A stretch of DNA of 64,000 bases from Oxalobacteraceae bacterium (GCA_947448025.1 CANFLV010000007.1:1-64000), one strand, 5' to 3'. Shown: positions 1 through 9,035, numbered from the stretch's first letter. Notes: generated from the letters alone by a model not told the origin. Made by a program: numbers and translations.

Positions 1-1893
1 AAACTGATGCTGCCACTGCACCGGACAAACGACACGAAGGTGCAAGGCGTGTTGCAGTTCGGCGCGAACGACGTGAACCTGTTCAATGACCTGCCGCAAT
101 TGCAAGGCGTCAGCGGCAAGCTCGAATTCAATGAACGTGGCGTGACCCTGAATAGCATCAAGGCCAATTTCCTCGGCGGACCGGTGACGGTTTCCGGCGG
201 CACCCAGCGTGACGGCAATATCGTCATCAAGGCAGAGGGACTGGCGACCGTCGCCGGATTACGCAAGGCCTATCCGGCGCAAGCCATGCAAAATCTGGCC
301 ACGCGCCTGAACGGCTCGGCGCGCTATGCGACGACGATCAGCATCAAGAAGAAACGTCCCGAAATTCTCATCGAATCGAATCTGCAAGGTCTTGCGCTGG
401 ATTTTCCTGCGCCTTTGCGCAAGGCTGGCAATGAACTCATGCCCTTGAAATTGGAATTGGCGATGCTGCCGGGTGACGACAGTGGCATGCAGTGCGATGA
501 ATTGAAACTGGCGCTGGGTCCCTCGATTTCCGCGCGCTATCTGCGGCAAAAATCGACTGAAAAAAATGCCACCTGGCGCGTCCTGCGCGGCGGTATCGGC
601 GTCAATGTGCCGCCACCGCAGCCCGACAGCGGACTCATCGCCAATGTCAGCATGAATGCGCTCAGTATCGATGCCTGGTCTGATGCTGTCGCCTCCATCC
701 TTGGCAATACCAAGGCCGATGCGAAAGCCAGCGCCGATGACGCCCTCAACATTGCGCAATACATTGATCCCGAAGTGCTGGCCGCGCGTGCCAAGGAAAT
801 GACCGTGGTCGGCAAGAAGCTCGATAACGTCGTCGTCGGCGCCTCGCACCAGCGCGGCGTCTGGCAGGCCAACATCGATTCCGAACAGGCCTCGGGGTAT
901 CTGTCCTGGAATGCCGCCCAGCCTGGACAAAATGCAGGGCGGGCGACGGCGCGGCTGTCGTCGCTGATCATTCCGCGCTCTGCCGCATCGGATGTGACCG
1001 ATCTGTTGGAAGGTAAAACCACTTCGACGCAAATGCCCGCGCTCGACATCGTGGCTGACAATTTTGAATTGTTTGGTAAAAAGATGGGACGGCTTGAACT
1101 CGTCGCCAATAATGTGCAGGCCTCGGCCACGCGTGAATGGCGCATTGCCAAACTCTCGCTCATCAATCCCGATGCCGAGTTCAAGGCGACCGGCCGCTGG
1201 AATACGCGCGACGGCCAGAGCGTGTCGAACCTGAACTATGAACTCATGATCGGCAACGCCGGCAATTTGCTCACGCGCTTCGGCTTTGCGAACATGGTGC
1301 GCGGCGGGAAGGGCAAGATGGATGGCGACCTGAGCTGGAAGGGTTTGCCGTTCGCGCTCGATATCCCTAGCATGTCGGGTCAATTCAAGCTCGACATGGA
1401 AGCCGGTCAGTTCCTCAAGGTCGAGCCGGGCGCGGCCAAGCTGCTCGCGGTATTGAACATGCAAGCCTTGCCACGGCGCCTGACGCTGGATTTTCGTGAT
1501 GTGTTTTCCGAAGGCTTTGCATTTGACGGCATCAATGGCCAGGCAACGATCTCAAACGGCTCTGCCAAGACCGAGAATTTCAAGATGCGCGGCGTGAGCG
1601 CGACTGTGCTGATCGACGGCACTGCAGATATTGCGCGCGAAACGCAAAACCTGCATGTCGTGGTGCTGCCGGAGATTAACGCCGGCGCTGCGTCCGTCGT
1701 GTATGCGCTGGCCGTGAATCCCGTCATAGGCGTGGGTACCTTTCTCGCACAGCTGTTTCTGCGTGAACCGCTGATCCGCGCCTTCACGTATGAGTACAAG
1801 GTGACCGGTCCATGGCAGGAACCGGTCGTGACTAAAATTGATCGTAAATTTGAACCCGCCGTGAGCCCGGCGCCCTTACCGAAAGCAGGTTGA
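1..1893 (+). CDS. YhdP/AsmA-like envelope protein, C-terminal part (partial at 5' end)
   Basis: This is the C-terminal 630 or so residues of a large protein whose start lies before the window; the frame is open from base 1, and the first ATG at 7 is internal. The repeated beta-rich pattern (stretches such as LEFNERGVTLNSIKANFLGG), the AsmA-like C-terminal region and the ending with a hydrophobic AVNPVIGVGTFLAQLFL segment match the YhdP family (DUF3971/AsmA-like C-terminal), which in E. coli bridges the inner and outer membranes and helps phospholipid transport. The stop codon overlaps the start region of the next gene, so the two are probably co-transcribed. Assignment to the family is by recognition of sequence style and of the neighbouring nitrilase and tldD genes, which commonly follow it in betaproteobacteria. 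Confidence 0.8.
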   Translation, partial: KLMLPLHRTNDTKVQGVLQFGANDVNLFNDLPQLQGVSGKLEFNERGVTLNSIKANFLGGPVTVSGGTQRDGNIVIKAEGLATVAGLRKAYPAQAMQNLATRLNGSARYATTISIKKKRPEILIESNLQGLALDFPAPLRKAGNELMPLKLELAMLPGDDSGMQCDELKLALGPSISARYLRQKSTEKNATWRVLRGGIGVNVPPPQPDSGLIANVSMNALSIDAWSDAVASILGNTKADAKASADDALNIAQYIDPEVLAARAKEMTVVGKKLDNVVVGASHQRGVWQANIDSEQASGYLSWNAAQPGQNAGRATARLSSLIIPRSAASDVTDLLEGKTTSTQMPALDIVADNFELFGKKMGRLELVANNVQASATREWRIAKLSLINPDAEFKATGRWNTRDGQSVSNLNYELMIGNAGNLLTRFGFANMVRGGKGKMDGDLSWKGLPFALDIPSMSGQFKLDMEAGQFLKVEPGAAKLLAVLNMQALPRRLTLDFRDVFSEGFAFDGINGQATISNGSAKTENFKMRGVSATVLIDGTADIARETQNLHVVVLPEINAGAASVVYALAVNPVIGVGTFLAQLFLREPLIRAFTYEYKVTGPWQEPVVTKIDRKFEPAVSPAPLPKAG

Positions 1894-1895
1894 CC

Positions 1896-2708
1896 ATGCC
1901 CATGAATCGCCACGCCAAGATTGCCGCCATCCAGATGGTCTCTACGCCCGATCCTGCGGAAAATTGCCGCAGTGCCGAGCGCCTCGTGGCCGAGGCCGCG
2001 CAGCAAGGCGCTGAACTCGTCGTCTTGCCGGAATACTGGCCGGTCATGGGCCTGCTTGAAGACGACAAAATGGCCATTGCTGAGCCGCTCAATGACGGTC
2101 CGCTGCAGCAGTGCATGGCCGACATGGCGCGCCGGCATGGCATCTGGCTCGTCGGCGGCACCTTGCCGCTGGTGTCGCATGAAGCGGGCAAAGTCTTGAA
2201 CACGACGCTGGTGTACAACCCGGCCGGTGAGCGGGTACAACGCTACGACAAGATTCATTTGTTCAGTTTCACCAAGGGCGAAGAAACCTATAACGAGTCG
2301 CGCACGATCACGCATGGCGAGGAAGTCTCGACCTTCGATGCGCCTTTTGGCAAGGTCGGTCTGTCGATCTGTTACGACCTGCGCTTTCCCGAGCTGTACC
2401 GCGCCATGGGCGAATGCGCGTTGATTGTCGTACCTGCCGCGTTCACGCACACCACTGGCGCGGCGCATTGGGAAATCCTCTTGCGCGCACGCGCCATTGA
2501 AAATCAATGCTATGTCCTCGCCGCAGCGCAGGGCGGCCGCCATCAGAACGGCCGGCATACCTGGGGCCACAGCATGCTGATCGATCCCTGGGGCCAGATG
2601 CAAAGCGTGCTGCCGGAAGGCGAGGGCGTGGTGCTCGGCACGATCGAGCTGGACCGAATCGCGCAAGTGCGCCAGAGCCTGCCGGCCTTGCAACATCGCA
2701 CAATGTGA
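1896..2708 (+). CDS. Carbon-nitrogen hydrolase (nitrilase superfamily, Nit1/NIT2-like amidase)
   Basis: The protein of about 270 residues has the complete nitrilase-superfamily Glu-Lys-Cys triad: Glu46 in LPEYWP, Lys119 in YDKIHLF and Cys159 in GLSICYDLRFPE. The spacing and the YDKIHLFSF and CYDLRFPELYR motifs point to the Nit branch, whose members are deaminated-glutathione amidases or omega-amidases acting in the cytoplasm as metabolite repair enzymes. A TTG at 1890 is also in frame, but ATG 1896 (or 1902) is the more usual start. It overlaps or abuts the preceding YhdP-like gene and lies ahead of tldD, a common arrangement. The exact substrate (deaminated glutathione or 2-oxoglutaramate) cannot be told from sequence alone. 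Confidence 0.9.
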   Translation: MPMNRHAKIAAIQMVSTPDPAENCRSAERLVAEAAQQGAELVVLPEYWPVMGLLEDDKMAIAEPLNDGPLQQCMADMARRHGIWLVGGTLPLVSHEAGKVLNTTLVYNPAGERVQRYDKIHLFSFTKGEETYNESRTITHGEEVSTFDAPFGKVGLSICYDLRFPELYRAMGECALIVVPAAFTHTTGAAHWEILLRARAIENQCYVLAAAQGGRHQNGRHTWGHSMLIDPWGQMQSVLPEGEGVVLGTIELDRIAQVRQSLPALQHRTM

Positions 2709-2806
2709 GCTGCGAACGAATGTTCTACAATGAGACCACAATTTGCCCTCACGGGTCACCCGGCTGATGTGCGCCACGCGCTGCAGCCCTTAAAAATACT
2801 AAATCC

Positions 2807-4267
2807 ATGAAATTAATTGAACCGAACCTGCGTAACCTGGCCATCGCGCGCGAAGTCTTGCTCACGCCCTTTGGCCTTGATGAAGCAAAACTGCTGAAGG
2901 TCCTTGGCAGCATGTTCACGCACAAGGTCGATTACGCCGACCTGTATTTCCAGTTCACCAAGAGCGAGGGCTGGAGCCTGGAAGAAGGCATCGTCAAGAC
3001 CGGTAGTTTTTCGATCGACCAGGGTGTGGGCGTACGCGCGGTCTCGGGCGACAAGACCGCGTTTTCGTATTCCGATGAAATTTCCGAGCAAGCCTTGCTC
3101 GACGCTGCGGCGGCAACGCGCACGATCGCGCGCCGCGGTGCTGGTAAAGTCAAGGTCGCCAGCAAGGTGAAAACCGTCGGCGCGCGTGCCTTGTATTTGC
3201 CACATGACCCGCTGACCTCGCTGGACGCGACTGAAAAAGTCAAACTGCTGGAAAAGATCGAGCGCATCGCCCGCGCCAAGGACCCGCGCATCGTGCAAGT
3301 CATGGCCGGTCTGGCCGCTGAATATGATGTCGTGCTCGTGGTGCGCAGTGATGGCGTGCTGGCAGCTGATGTGCGCCCGCTCGTGCGCCTGTCGATCACT
3401 GTCATTGCCGAGCAGGACGGTCGGCGTGAAATGGGTTCGGGTGGTGGTGGCGGGCGTTATAGCTATGCTTACTTTACAGACGATCTGCTGGAAAAGTACG
3501 CAGGCGAGGCCGTCAAGTCGGCACTCGTCAATCTCTCTGCAAAGCCGGCTCCTGCAGGTCCGATGACGGTCGTGCTCGGACCGGGTTGGCCAGGTATCCT
3601 GTTGCACGAAGCGATCGGCCACGGTCTTGAAGGCGACTTCAATCGCAAAGGCTCGAGCACCTTCTCCGGTCGCATCGGTGAGCGTGTCGCGGCCAAGGGC
3701 GTGACCGTGGTCGATGACGGCACCATCGCCGATCGGCGCGGCTCATTGAACATCGATGATGAAGGTAATCCGAGCCAATGCACGACGCTGATCGAGGACG
3801 GTATCCTGAAAGGCTACATCCAGGACACGCTCAATGCACGTCTGATGAACCTGCCCGTGACCGGCAATGCCCGACGTGAATCGTTTGCGCATCTGCCGAT
3901 GCCGCGCATGACGAACACCTATATGCTCGGCGGCGACAAGGATCCGGCGGAAATTTTAGCGTCCGTCAAGAATGGTCTGTATGCGGTTAATTTCGGCGGC
4001 GGCCAGGTCGACATCACGAATGGCAAATTCGTGTTCTCGGCCAGCGAAGCCTACATGATCGAAAACGGCAAAGTCACGTATCCGGTCAAGGGTGCAACGC
4101 TAATCGGCAATGGTCCGGATGTCTTGCACCGTGTCTCGATGATCGGTAACGACATGCGCTTGGACAGTGGCGTTGGCGTTTGTGGCAAAGAAGGCCAGAG
4201 CGTGCCGGTCGGCGTGGGTCAGCCGACCTTGCGCATTGATGGCGTGACGGTGGGCGGCACGGCATAA
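2807..4267 (+). CDS. tldD: Metalloprotease TldD
   Basis: A 486-residue protein of the TldD/PmbA (U62) family. The TldD zinc-site motif HEAIGH is at residues 267-272, followed by the family signature [18 protein letters not shown]. TldD works with TldE/PmbA as a cytoplasmic heterodimeric protease that degrades unfolded peptides, processes microcin B17 and matures some secondary-metabolite peptides. Length matches the family (about 480). No tldE/pmbA partner is in this window; in these bacteria it is usually elsewhere. The ATG at 2807 gives the expected N-terminus, although no strong ribosome-binding site precedes it. Confidence 0.95.
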   Translation: MKLIEPNLRNLAIAREVLLTPFGLDEAKLLKVLGSMFTHKVDYADLYFQFTKSEGWSLEEGIVKTGSFSIDQGVGVRAVSGDKTAFSYSDEISEQALLDAAAATRTIARRGAGKVKVASKVKTVGARALYLPHDPLTSLDATEKVKLLEKIERIARAKDPRIVQVMAGLAAEYDVVLVVRSDGVLAADVRPLVRLSITVIAEQDGRREMGSGGGGGRYSYAYFTDDLLEKYAGEAVKSALVNLSAKPAPAGPMTVVLGPGWPGILLHEAIGHGLEGDFNRKGSSTFSGRIGERVAAKGVTVVDDGTIADRRGSLNIDDEGNPSQCTTLIEDGILKGYIQDTLNARLMNLPVTGNARRESFAHLPMPRMTNTYMLGGDKDPAEILASVKNGLYAVNFGGGQVDITNGKFVFSASEAYMIENGKVTYPVKGATLIGNGPDVLHRVSMIGNDMRLDSGVGVCGKEGQSVPVGVGQPTLRIDGVTVGGTA

Positions 4268-4389
4268 ATTTGGTTGAAAATCGCGGTGCTTGGGTGGCAA
4301 ATGCCGACGCGCCGCAATTTATCTGCATCTTTGACTTGCCAAGCTGAACAAAGTATTGCACACTCGATCTCTTGATTTTTGAACTCTTT

Positions 4390-4479
4390 ATGAGATACGC
4401 CAAAAATATGCGTTCGATCCGTTTCCACTTTTATTTTTACTTTAGCTATTCCAACCCCAAGGCGGTGGAGCAGCGGTAA
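4390..4479 (+). CDS. Putative Phe/Tyr-rich leader peptide of aroG
   Basis: A 29-codon ORF (ATG 4390, TAA 4477-4479; a second in-frame ATG at 4408 would give 23 codons) lies in the 322-base space between tldD and aroG. Residues 12-20 read FHFYFYFSY: seven Phe or Tyr codons out of nine (4423-4449). This is the composition expected of an attenuator leader peptide such as PheL, and the next gene makes DAHP, the first intermediate of Phe and Tyr synthesis. It is followed by a strong intrinsic terminator ahead of aroG. Its own ribosome-binding site is weak, so the start codon is uncertain. Function is inferred from position, composition and the RNA structure described in the next entries. Confidence 0.7.
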   Translation: MRYAKNMRSIRFHFYFYFSYSNPKAVEQR

Positions 4480-4533
4480 GTTCACGTAGAAGCAGAAACG
4501 ACGAGAACCAAGACCGAATCCAAAAAAACCGCC
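4461..4533 (+). promoter_or_regulatory. Putative antiterminator segments of the aroG attenuator
   Basis: GGCGGT at 4461-4466, inside the leader ORF just after its Phe/Tyr run, can pair with ACCGCC at 4528-4533. That second segment is also the left arm of the terminator, so the two pairings exclude each other. A ribosome stalled on the Phe/Tyr codons would leave 4461-4466 free and allow the antiterminator. A ribosome reaching the stop codon at 4477 would cover it and let the terminator form. Both pairings are visible in the sequence; the mechanism is inferred by analogy with pheL/trpL attenuation. Confidence 0.55.
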
Positions 4534-4553
4534 AGCGATGGCGGTTTTTTTTT
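4522..4553 (+). terminator. Intrinsic terminator (attenuator) upstream of aroG
   Basis: Stem ACCGCC / GGCGGT with loop AGCGATG, flanked by an A-run at 4522-4528 and a nine-T run at 4545-4553. It ends 36 bases before the aroG start. Because aroG has no obvious separate promoter between this hairpin and its ATG, the terminator is more likely conditional (attenuation) than only the end of the tldD transcript, though it may serve both purposes. Confidence 0.85.
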
Positions 4554-4589
4554 GCCGCGAATTTAATTCAATTTTTATCGGAGAACAGC

Positions 4590-5654
4590 ATGCCGCGCAC
4601 CGACGACTTACGTATCAAGGAAATGAAAGAATTAACCCCACCGTCCCACCTCATCCGCGAATTCTCGTGTTCTGAACACGCTGCCGATGTTGCCGCCAAT
4701 GCCCGCACAGCCTTGCATCGCATCCTGCATGGCCAGGATGATCGCCTGATGGTCGTCATCGGTCCTTGCTCGATCCACGATACCAAGGCTGCCATGGAAT
4801 ATGCGCAGCGTCTGGTCAAGGAGCGTGTACGTTTCGCCGGTGAGCTCGAAATCATCATGCGCGTCTACTTCGAAAAGCCACGCACCACGGTCGGATGGAA
4901 AGGCCTGATCAACGACCCGTACATGGACGACAGTTTCCGCATCAATGACGGCTTGCGCATCGCGCGTGAGTTGCTGTTGAATATTAATGAGCTGGGCCTG
5001 CCAGCCGGTACCGAATACCTCGACGTGATCAGTCCGCAATACATCGCCGACCTGATCAGCTGGGGCGCGATCGGTGCGCGCACGACCGAGTCGCAAATCC
5101 ACCGTGAACTCGCCTCCGGTTTGTCCTGCCCGGTCGGCTTCAAGAACGGCACCGACGGTAACGTCAAGATCGCCGTCGATGCGATCAAGGCCGCGTCGCA
5201 TTCCCACCATTTCCTGTCGGTCACCAAGGGCGGCCATTCCGCAATCGTGTCGACCAATGGCAATGAAGATTGCCACATCATCCTGCGCGGCGGTAAAGCA
5301 CCGAACTACGATGCCGCCAGTGTTGATGCCGCCTGCCAGGACATCGCCAAAGCGGGTCTCGCCGCGCGCCTGATGATCGATGCATCGCATGCGAACAGCT
5401 CGAAAAAGCCTGAGAACCAGGTGCCGGTCTGCGCCGATATCGCAGCCCAAGTCGCCGGCGGCGATACCCGCATCGTGGGCGTCATGGTCGAGTCGAATCT
5501 GGTCGGTGGACGCCAGGATCTGGTGGCCGGCAAGGAACTGACCTATGGCCAGTCGGTTACGGATGGCTGCATCGATTGGGACTCCAGCATCGCCGTGCTG
5601 GAAGGTTTGGCGGCGGCAGTGCGTCAACGGCGCCTGCGTGACCAGGATGCCTGA
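4590..5654 (+). CDS. aroG: 3-deoxy-7-phosphoheptulonate (DAHP) synthase, class I AroG/AroF type
   Basis: A 354-residue cytoplasmic enzyme that condenses phosphoenolpyruvate and erythrose 4-phosphate to DAHP, the first step of the shikimate pathway. Family motifs are VVIGPCSIHD, MRVYFEKPRTTVGWKG, the GARTTESQIHRE block, GFKNGTDGN and the metal-site region IDASHANSSK. Length and N-terminus match the E. coli AroF/AroG/AroH isozymes, which are feedback-inhibited by single aromatic amino acids. ATG 4590 is preceded by GGAG. The Phe/Tyr-rich leader and terminator upstream suggest control by charged tRNA-Phe and tRNA-Tyr. Which amino acid inhibits the enzyme itself cannot be read with certainty. Confidence 0.95.
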   Translation: MPRTDDLRIKEMKELTPPSHLIREFSCSEHAADVAANARTALHRILHGQDDRLMVVIGPCSIHDTKAAMEYAQRLVKERVRFAGELEIIMRVYFEKPRTTVGWKGLINDPYMDDSFRINDGLRIARELLLNINELGLPAGTEYLDVISPQYIADLISWGAIGARTTESQIHRELASGLSCPVGFKNGTDGNVKIAVDAIKAASHSHHFLSVTKGGHSAIVSTNGNEDCHIILRGGKAPNYDAASVDAACQDIAKAGLAARLMIDASHANSSKKPENQVPVCADIAAQVAGGDTRIVGVMVESNLVGGRQDLVAGKELTYGQSVTDGCIDWDSSIAVLEGLAAAVRQRRLRDQDA

Positions 5655-5681
5655 ATCTGATCGTTGATCATTTTGTAAGCG

Positions 5682-5717
5682 ATGGCGCAACCCTGCATGG
5701 GCTTGCGCCATTTTTTT
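5682..5717 (+). terminator. Intrinsic terminator after aroG
   Basis: Nine-base stem ATGGCGCAA / TTGCGCCAT with a 12-base loop, followed by a run of T to 5717, 28 bases after the aroG stop codon. Confidence 0.9.
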
Positions 5718-5969
5718 GATGCTGCCAGCATGGTCTGGTTTGACATGCTGGCGCATACCAAGCGGCAAAAAATGTTGGCCGGGTTCTTGCGTCGGCCATT
5801 TGCGACACTCCAATACATCGATGTTGATAAATAGCGAATGAACAGCAAGATGCACACCGGGGTAGTTGACTAAAAAATAATTCATCGCCAATCTATCTGG
5901 GTCGATTTAATTATCAATTAATTAAGTCTATTTATTCGATTTGTCATGAATTTGTCGCTGGAGAATCTG
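5718..5969 (+). other. Intergenic region, AT-rich toward its end
   Basis: Between the aroG terminator and the next gene I see no convincing gene. Bases 5870-5945 are clearly richer in A and T than the surroundings (runs of TTAATT) and would be a plausible promoter region for the repetitive protein that follows, but no clear -35/-10 pair stands out. Confidence 0.5.
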
Positions 5970-8390
5970 ATGTATCTCGCCCCTGAACCCTCCCCCAAGA
6001 CAACTGCCACGCCAGCGGATGGCAGTCCGGACCAGACACCCCTGCCGGCCTCCGGGCTGAGCGACTTTCTCACCGCGCCGCAGATAGCCTGGCTGCTCAA
6101 TGTATTTCCCGCGACGGATGCGAGTCAACTTGCGGCGTTTCATGCCGTCGGTAATCCTGAGGCGCTGGTCAGCTTCCTCGCCTTACCCGATTATGCCGCC
6201 CTGAAGAGCCTGCTCGCCATTCAAGACCCGATCTCGCAGCAGGCTTATCTCAATAAAATCTTGCCTGCGCCGCTAGTTGTCGAGTCACCCCCTGAGGCAG
6301 ACAACGGTGCTGCAGACCATGTATCGGCGCAACAGCATCAGCCCCCGGAAACCGCCGCGATGATGTTTCCTGAGTCTCTTCCTGCGGCAGGCGACGGCAG
6401 TGGTGGCGGGTCACTCACTGTCATTTTGCAGTCGTCGCCACAAGTGTCGCCGGAGCTTCCCGGCGTCGTCGGTGCGCAAGGCGGCTCATCTGGCTCGATG
6501 AGCCAGCTTGAGCTCGCGCCCCCGGCTGAAGTGAACGCTACGGTTTCGCATGGTGAATCCGGCTTCATCAGTTCCGGTGGGGAGGAGGCCAGCGTTCTTG
6601 ACGATCTTGGCGGAGCCAATCCGATTGACGCTGCCGAGGATATCGACGCGCAAGCCGATAACCCGGTAGTGCCGGAAAATCCTGCAGTTGGCGCGGCGGA
6701 GAGTAATCTGGCGCCTGGACTGGCAAATTTCGTGGCACATCATCCGGAAGTCGGCGGAGGCAATGCCGGTGGAAATGGCAGTGGCATTGGCATTGGCGGC
6801 TCTTCCGGGACGATCTTTCATCTGCAGCATGTCGCGCAGCATGGTCTATCCAATACGGAACTCGGAATTGCGGTCGTGGGCGGCCTCGGCGTTGCCGGAG
6901 CGATCACCGCTGCGGTCGTGCTCAGCGTGGAGAATGATAGTCACCATGACAGCAATAATGGCACGACGCCATCGCCTCAATTAATGCCCACAGCCGAGCC
7001 TGTGCTGAGCCAAACTAATACCCCCCCCGAGCAAGCCGACGGACATGAGGACCCGCCGCCAACAGCCGCGATGATGGGACCTGAAAGCGGCGCGCCTGTC
7101 GGGTCTGGTAATCTCGGAGGGACGGTGCCGGTCGACTCCGCAGGAACGCCGCCGGTCAATCTTCATATCGAAGGCTACCCCGGTACAGGTTCGGGGACGA
7201 CCTCTGCTGGGGCTGGCTCGAACAATTCCTGGTCGCCTTCCCCGTCAAGTCCGGAGCAGGTCGAATATTTGCATCATTCATTTGAAGATGCTGATGTGAG
7301 TCAGGATGGCTCTGGTAGCGAATTTGTCCCGCAAGACCTTGATCCTCCTGCGCCTCAGGATGGCAGCGGCAGCGGTAGCGATATTGTCGCTGAGGACTTC
7401 AACGCGGAGGATCCTTGGGATGGTTCCGTTAGCGACATTGTCGCGGAAAACTTTAGCCCGCCTGCACCTCAGGGTGGATTTCTTAGCGGGAATGCCACAC
7501 AAGGCCTGAATCCGCCTGCGTTCACTGATCCCGTCAATTTTTATGCAGGCCAGTATGAAGCAGACGAGTCGGCGCTCTCGCACCATGCCGGCGAAAACGC
7601 ATCTTCAAGCGCCTCTTCCGATAGTGGCTCCCGCTCACCCAGTCCGTCGTTTGGCTTTGGCATTGACATGGCTGACCCGGTAAATCGTATTACGGCCGCT
7701 GCCGTTGGGGTGATCCTTGTATCGACCGGCGTCGGGCTGGGCCTTATGTTCGGCACCGAGAACCATCACGCCAACGATAATGGCGCCGATCCTGCAGTGG
7801 CGCCGCCACAGAATGCGATTCCACTGGCAACGCTGTGGGCCGAGCTAGCAATTTCCGGCGTGGATAACGGCGCTTCGGCAGGATCGCAGCAGGCTCATGA
7901 TTTCGTTGCATCCGAGGCTGGCATCAGGACGTCGCTACAGAGTTGGATCAGCCAGAATGTCCCGTCACTGATCGTCAATCTTGCCGGCTTTGATACGATG
8001 CCCGCGGCTGGCACAGGCGCGGCAACGACGGTCCACGTAAATATTGAACTCAGCGCCAAGGATGCTAACGCCGTCGCCGGCCAGCTTGCCATGCGCGACC
8101 TGAGCACCATCCTCGCAAGCTTGCGCGACTATGACGAATACGGACTCCAAAGACCCGCGGACGTCGCGCCAGATTGGCATGTGCAATACATGGGGATGGA
8201 TGTGATTTCAGGTGAAATCAGGCAGGAGGAGGCGGTCGTCGCCGCGGATGATAGCGGGCTTGCGTCGGACTATTTTGCCGCATCGAACACTCCTGTGCCA
8301 TTGGCTGACATTGTCAGCAATGCGGCAGCCTCTGATGGCAACGTGCCGCTTGAAATCAATGGCGTGCAAACGACGCTGTGGAGCATTTAG
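5970..8390 (+). CDS. Large repetitive protein with two membrane-like segments, function unknown
   Basis: I do not recognise this protein of about 806 residues. ATG 5970 is chosen over ATG 5946 because GGAG (5960-5963) sits six bases before it. A short helical N-terminal region (about residues 30-100) is followed by acidic Gly/Ser/Pro-rich sequence. Two features occur twice: a PPxTAAMMxPES motif (near residues 125 and 362), and a glycine-rich hydrophobic stretch followed by a His-Asn tail (about 298-331 ending ENDSHHDSNNG, and about 574-605 ending ENHHANDNG). This points to an internal duplication. Four tandem 18-20-residue repeats lie between them. The last 200 residues look like a folded domain. 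There is no classical signal peptide. It is a single-gene unit between two terminators. It could be a secreted effector or a surface protein; neither is shown. Confidence 0.75.
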   Translation: MYLAPEPSPKTTATPADGSPDQTPLPASGLSDFLTAPQIAWLLNVFPATDASQLAAFHAVGNPEALVSFLALPDYAALKSLLAIQDPISQQAYLNKILPAPLVVESPPEADNGAADHVSAQQHQPPETAAMMFPESLPAAGDGSGGGSLTVILQSSPQVSPELPGVVGAQGGSSGSMSQLELAPPAEVNATVSHGESGFISSGGEEASVLDDLGGANPIDAAEDIDAQADNPVVPENPAVGAAESNLAPGLANFVAHHPEVGGGNAGGNGSGIGIGGSSGTIFHLQHVAQHGLSNTELGIAVVGGLGVAGAITAAVVLSVENDSHHDSNNGTTPSPQLMPTAEPVLSQTNTPPEQADGHEDPPPTAAMMGPESGAPVGSGNLGGTVPVDSAGTPPVNLHIEGYPGTGSGTTSAGAGSNNSWSPSPSSPEQVEYLHHSFEDADVSQDGSGSEFVPQDLDPPAPQDGSGSGSDIVAEDFNAEDPWDGSVSDIVAENFSPPAPQGGFLSGNATQGLNPPAFTDPVNFYAGQYEADESALSHHAGENASSSASSDSGSRSPSPSFGFGIDMADPVNRITAAAVGVILVSTGVGLGLMFGTENHHANDNGADPAVAPPQNAIPLATLWAELAISGVDNGASAGSQQAHDFVASEAGIRTSLQSWISQNVPSLIVNLAGFDTMPAAGTGAATTVHVNIELSAKDANAVAGQLAMRDLSTILASLRDYDEYGLQRPADVAPDWHVQYMGMDVISGEIRQEEAVVAADDSGLASDYFAASNTPVPLADIVSNAAASDGNVPLEINGVQTTLWSI
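7302..7523 (+). repeat. Four imperfect tandem repeats coding 18-20 residues each
   Basis: Within the repetitive protein, consecutive units begin QDGSGS, QDGSGSGS, WDGSVS and QGGFLS and share the core D(I/F)V(A/P)(E/Q)(D/N)(L/F) followed by PPAP or a variant. Successive units have drifted from one another, so this is an old tandem expansion. Confidence 0.75.
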
Positions 8391-8391
8391 A

Positions 8392-8432
8392 CAAAAAATG
8401 CGGCATGCCCGTTTTAGCAGAGCCTGCCGCAT
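8392..8432 (-). terminator. Intrinsic terminator for yajQ (minus strand)
   Basis: Stem ATGCGGCA / TGCCGCAT (8398-8405 with 8425-8432); on the minus strand it is followed by six T (8397-8392). It lies just after the stop of the convergent plus-strand gene and may stop transcripts from both sides. Confidence 0.75.
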
Positions 8433-8465
8433 CACTGTCACTGCACTGCGTCGAGGCGGACTCGA

Positions 8466-8951
8466 TTAATCGCGGAAATTATTGAATTCCAGCGGCAATT
8501 CCGACACATCCTTGCGCAGCAGTGCCATCGCCGCCTGCAGGTCGTCGCGCTTGGCGCCGGTGACGCGCACGGATTCGCCCTGGATGCTGGCCTGGACTTT
8601 CATTTTGCTTTCCTTGAGAGCCTTGACGATCTTCTTCGCGGCTTCGGTCTCGATGCCGTTCTTGATCTTGATGACTTGCTTGACCTTGTCGCCGCCGATC
8701 TTTTCGATCTTGCCGATGTCGAGGAAACGCACATCGACGTTACGCTTCGTCATTTTATTGGTCAGCACATCGCGCACCTGGCTGAGCTGGAATTCGGAAT
8801 CGGCGTAGGCGGTCAGGTCAAGGTCCTTTTGCTCGACGCGGGCATCGCTGCCCTTGAAGTCGAAACGGGTGGTGATTTCCTTGCCGGCCTGGTCGACGGC
8901 GTTTTTTACTTCTACGATATTGGCTTCTGATACGACGTCAAATGATGGCAT
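8466..8951 (-). CDS. yajQ: YajQ family nucleotide/cyclic-di-GMP-binding protein
   Basis: A 161-residue protein starting [20 protein letters not shown], the typical YajQ (UPF0234) N-terminus. The frame extends 17 codons further upstream, but ATG at 8951 is preceded by GAGGAA and gives the usual family length. YajQ proteins have two RNA-recognition-like folds and bind nucleotides; some bind cyclic di-GMP and act with transcription factors. The [18 protein letters not shown] and C-terminal [10 protein letters not shown] ends are conserved in the family. It is divergent from murB. Confidence 0.93.
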   Translation of the reverse strand: MPSFDVVSEANIVEVKNAVDQAGKEITTRFDFKGSDARVEQKDLDLTAYADSEFQLSQVRDVLTNKMTKRNVDVRFLDIGKIEKIGGDKVKQVIKIKNGIETEAAKKIVKALKESKMKVQASIQGESVRVTGAKRDDLQAAMALLRKDVSELPLEFNNFRD

Positions 8952-9020
8952 GGCTGTGTTCCTCACATTGCTATTCTGGCAGGCGCCAATTCTAACGGAC
9001 AAAAAACCGGGTGGCTATAC

Positions 9021-9026
9021 TATAAT
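9021..9026 (+). promoter_or_regulatory. Possible -10 element for murB
   Basis: TATAAT is present ten bases before the murB start codon, within CTATACTATAATCC. If it is used, the transcript would have a very short or no 5' leader. No good -35 hexamer is visible at the usual distance, so support is weak. Confidence 0.35.
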
Positions 9027-9035
9027 CCCGCGACC

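Noticed and set aside
259-1464. Long minus-strand open frame of 401 codons opposite the YhdP-like gene
   Set aside because: It lies wholly inside a convincing coding sequence, and its product (rich in Arg, His, Gly, Gln) has the look of an antisense reading of a GC-rich gene.
4632-5891. Minus-strand 419-codon frame opposite aroG
   Set aside because: Antisense to aroG, begins in the region of the aroG terminator, and has shadow-like composition.
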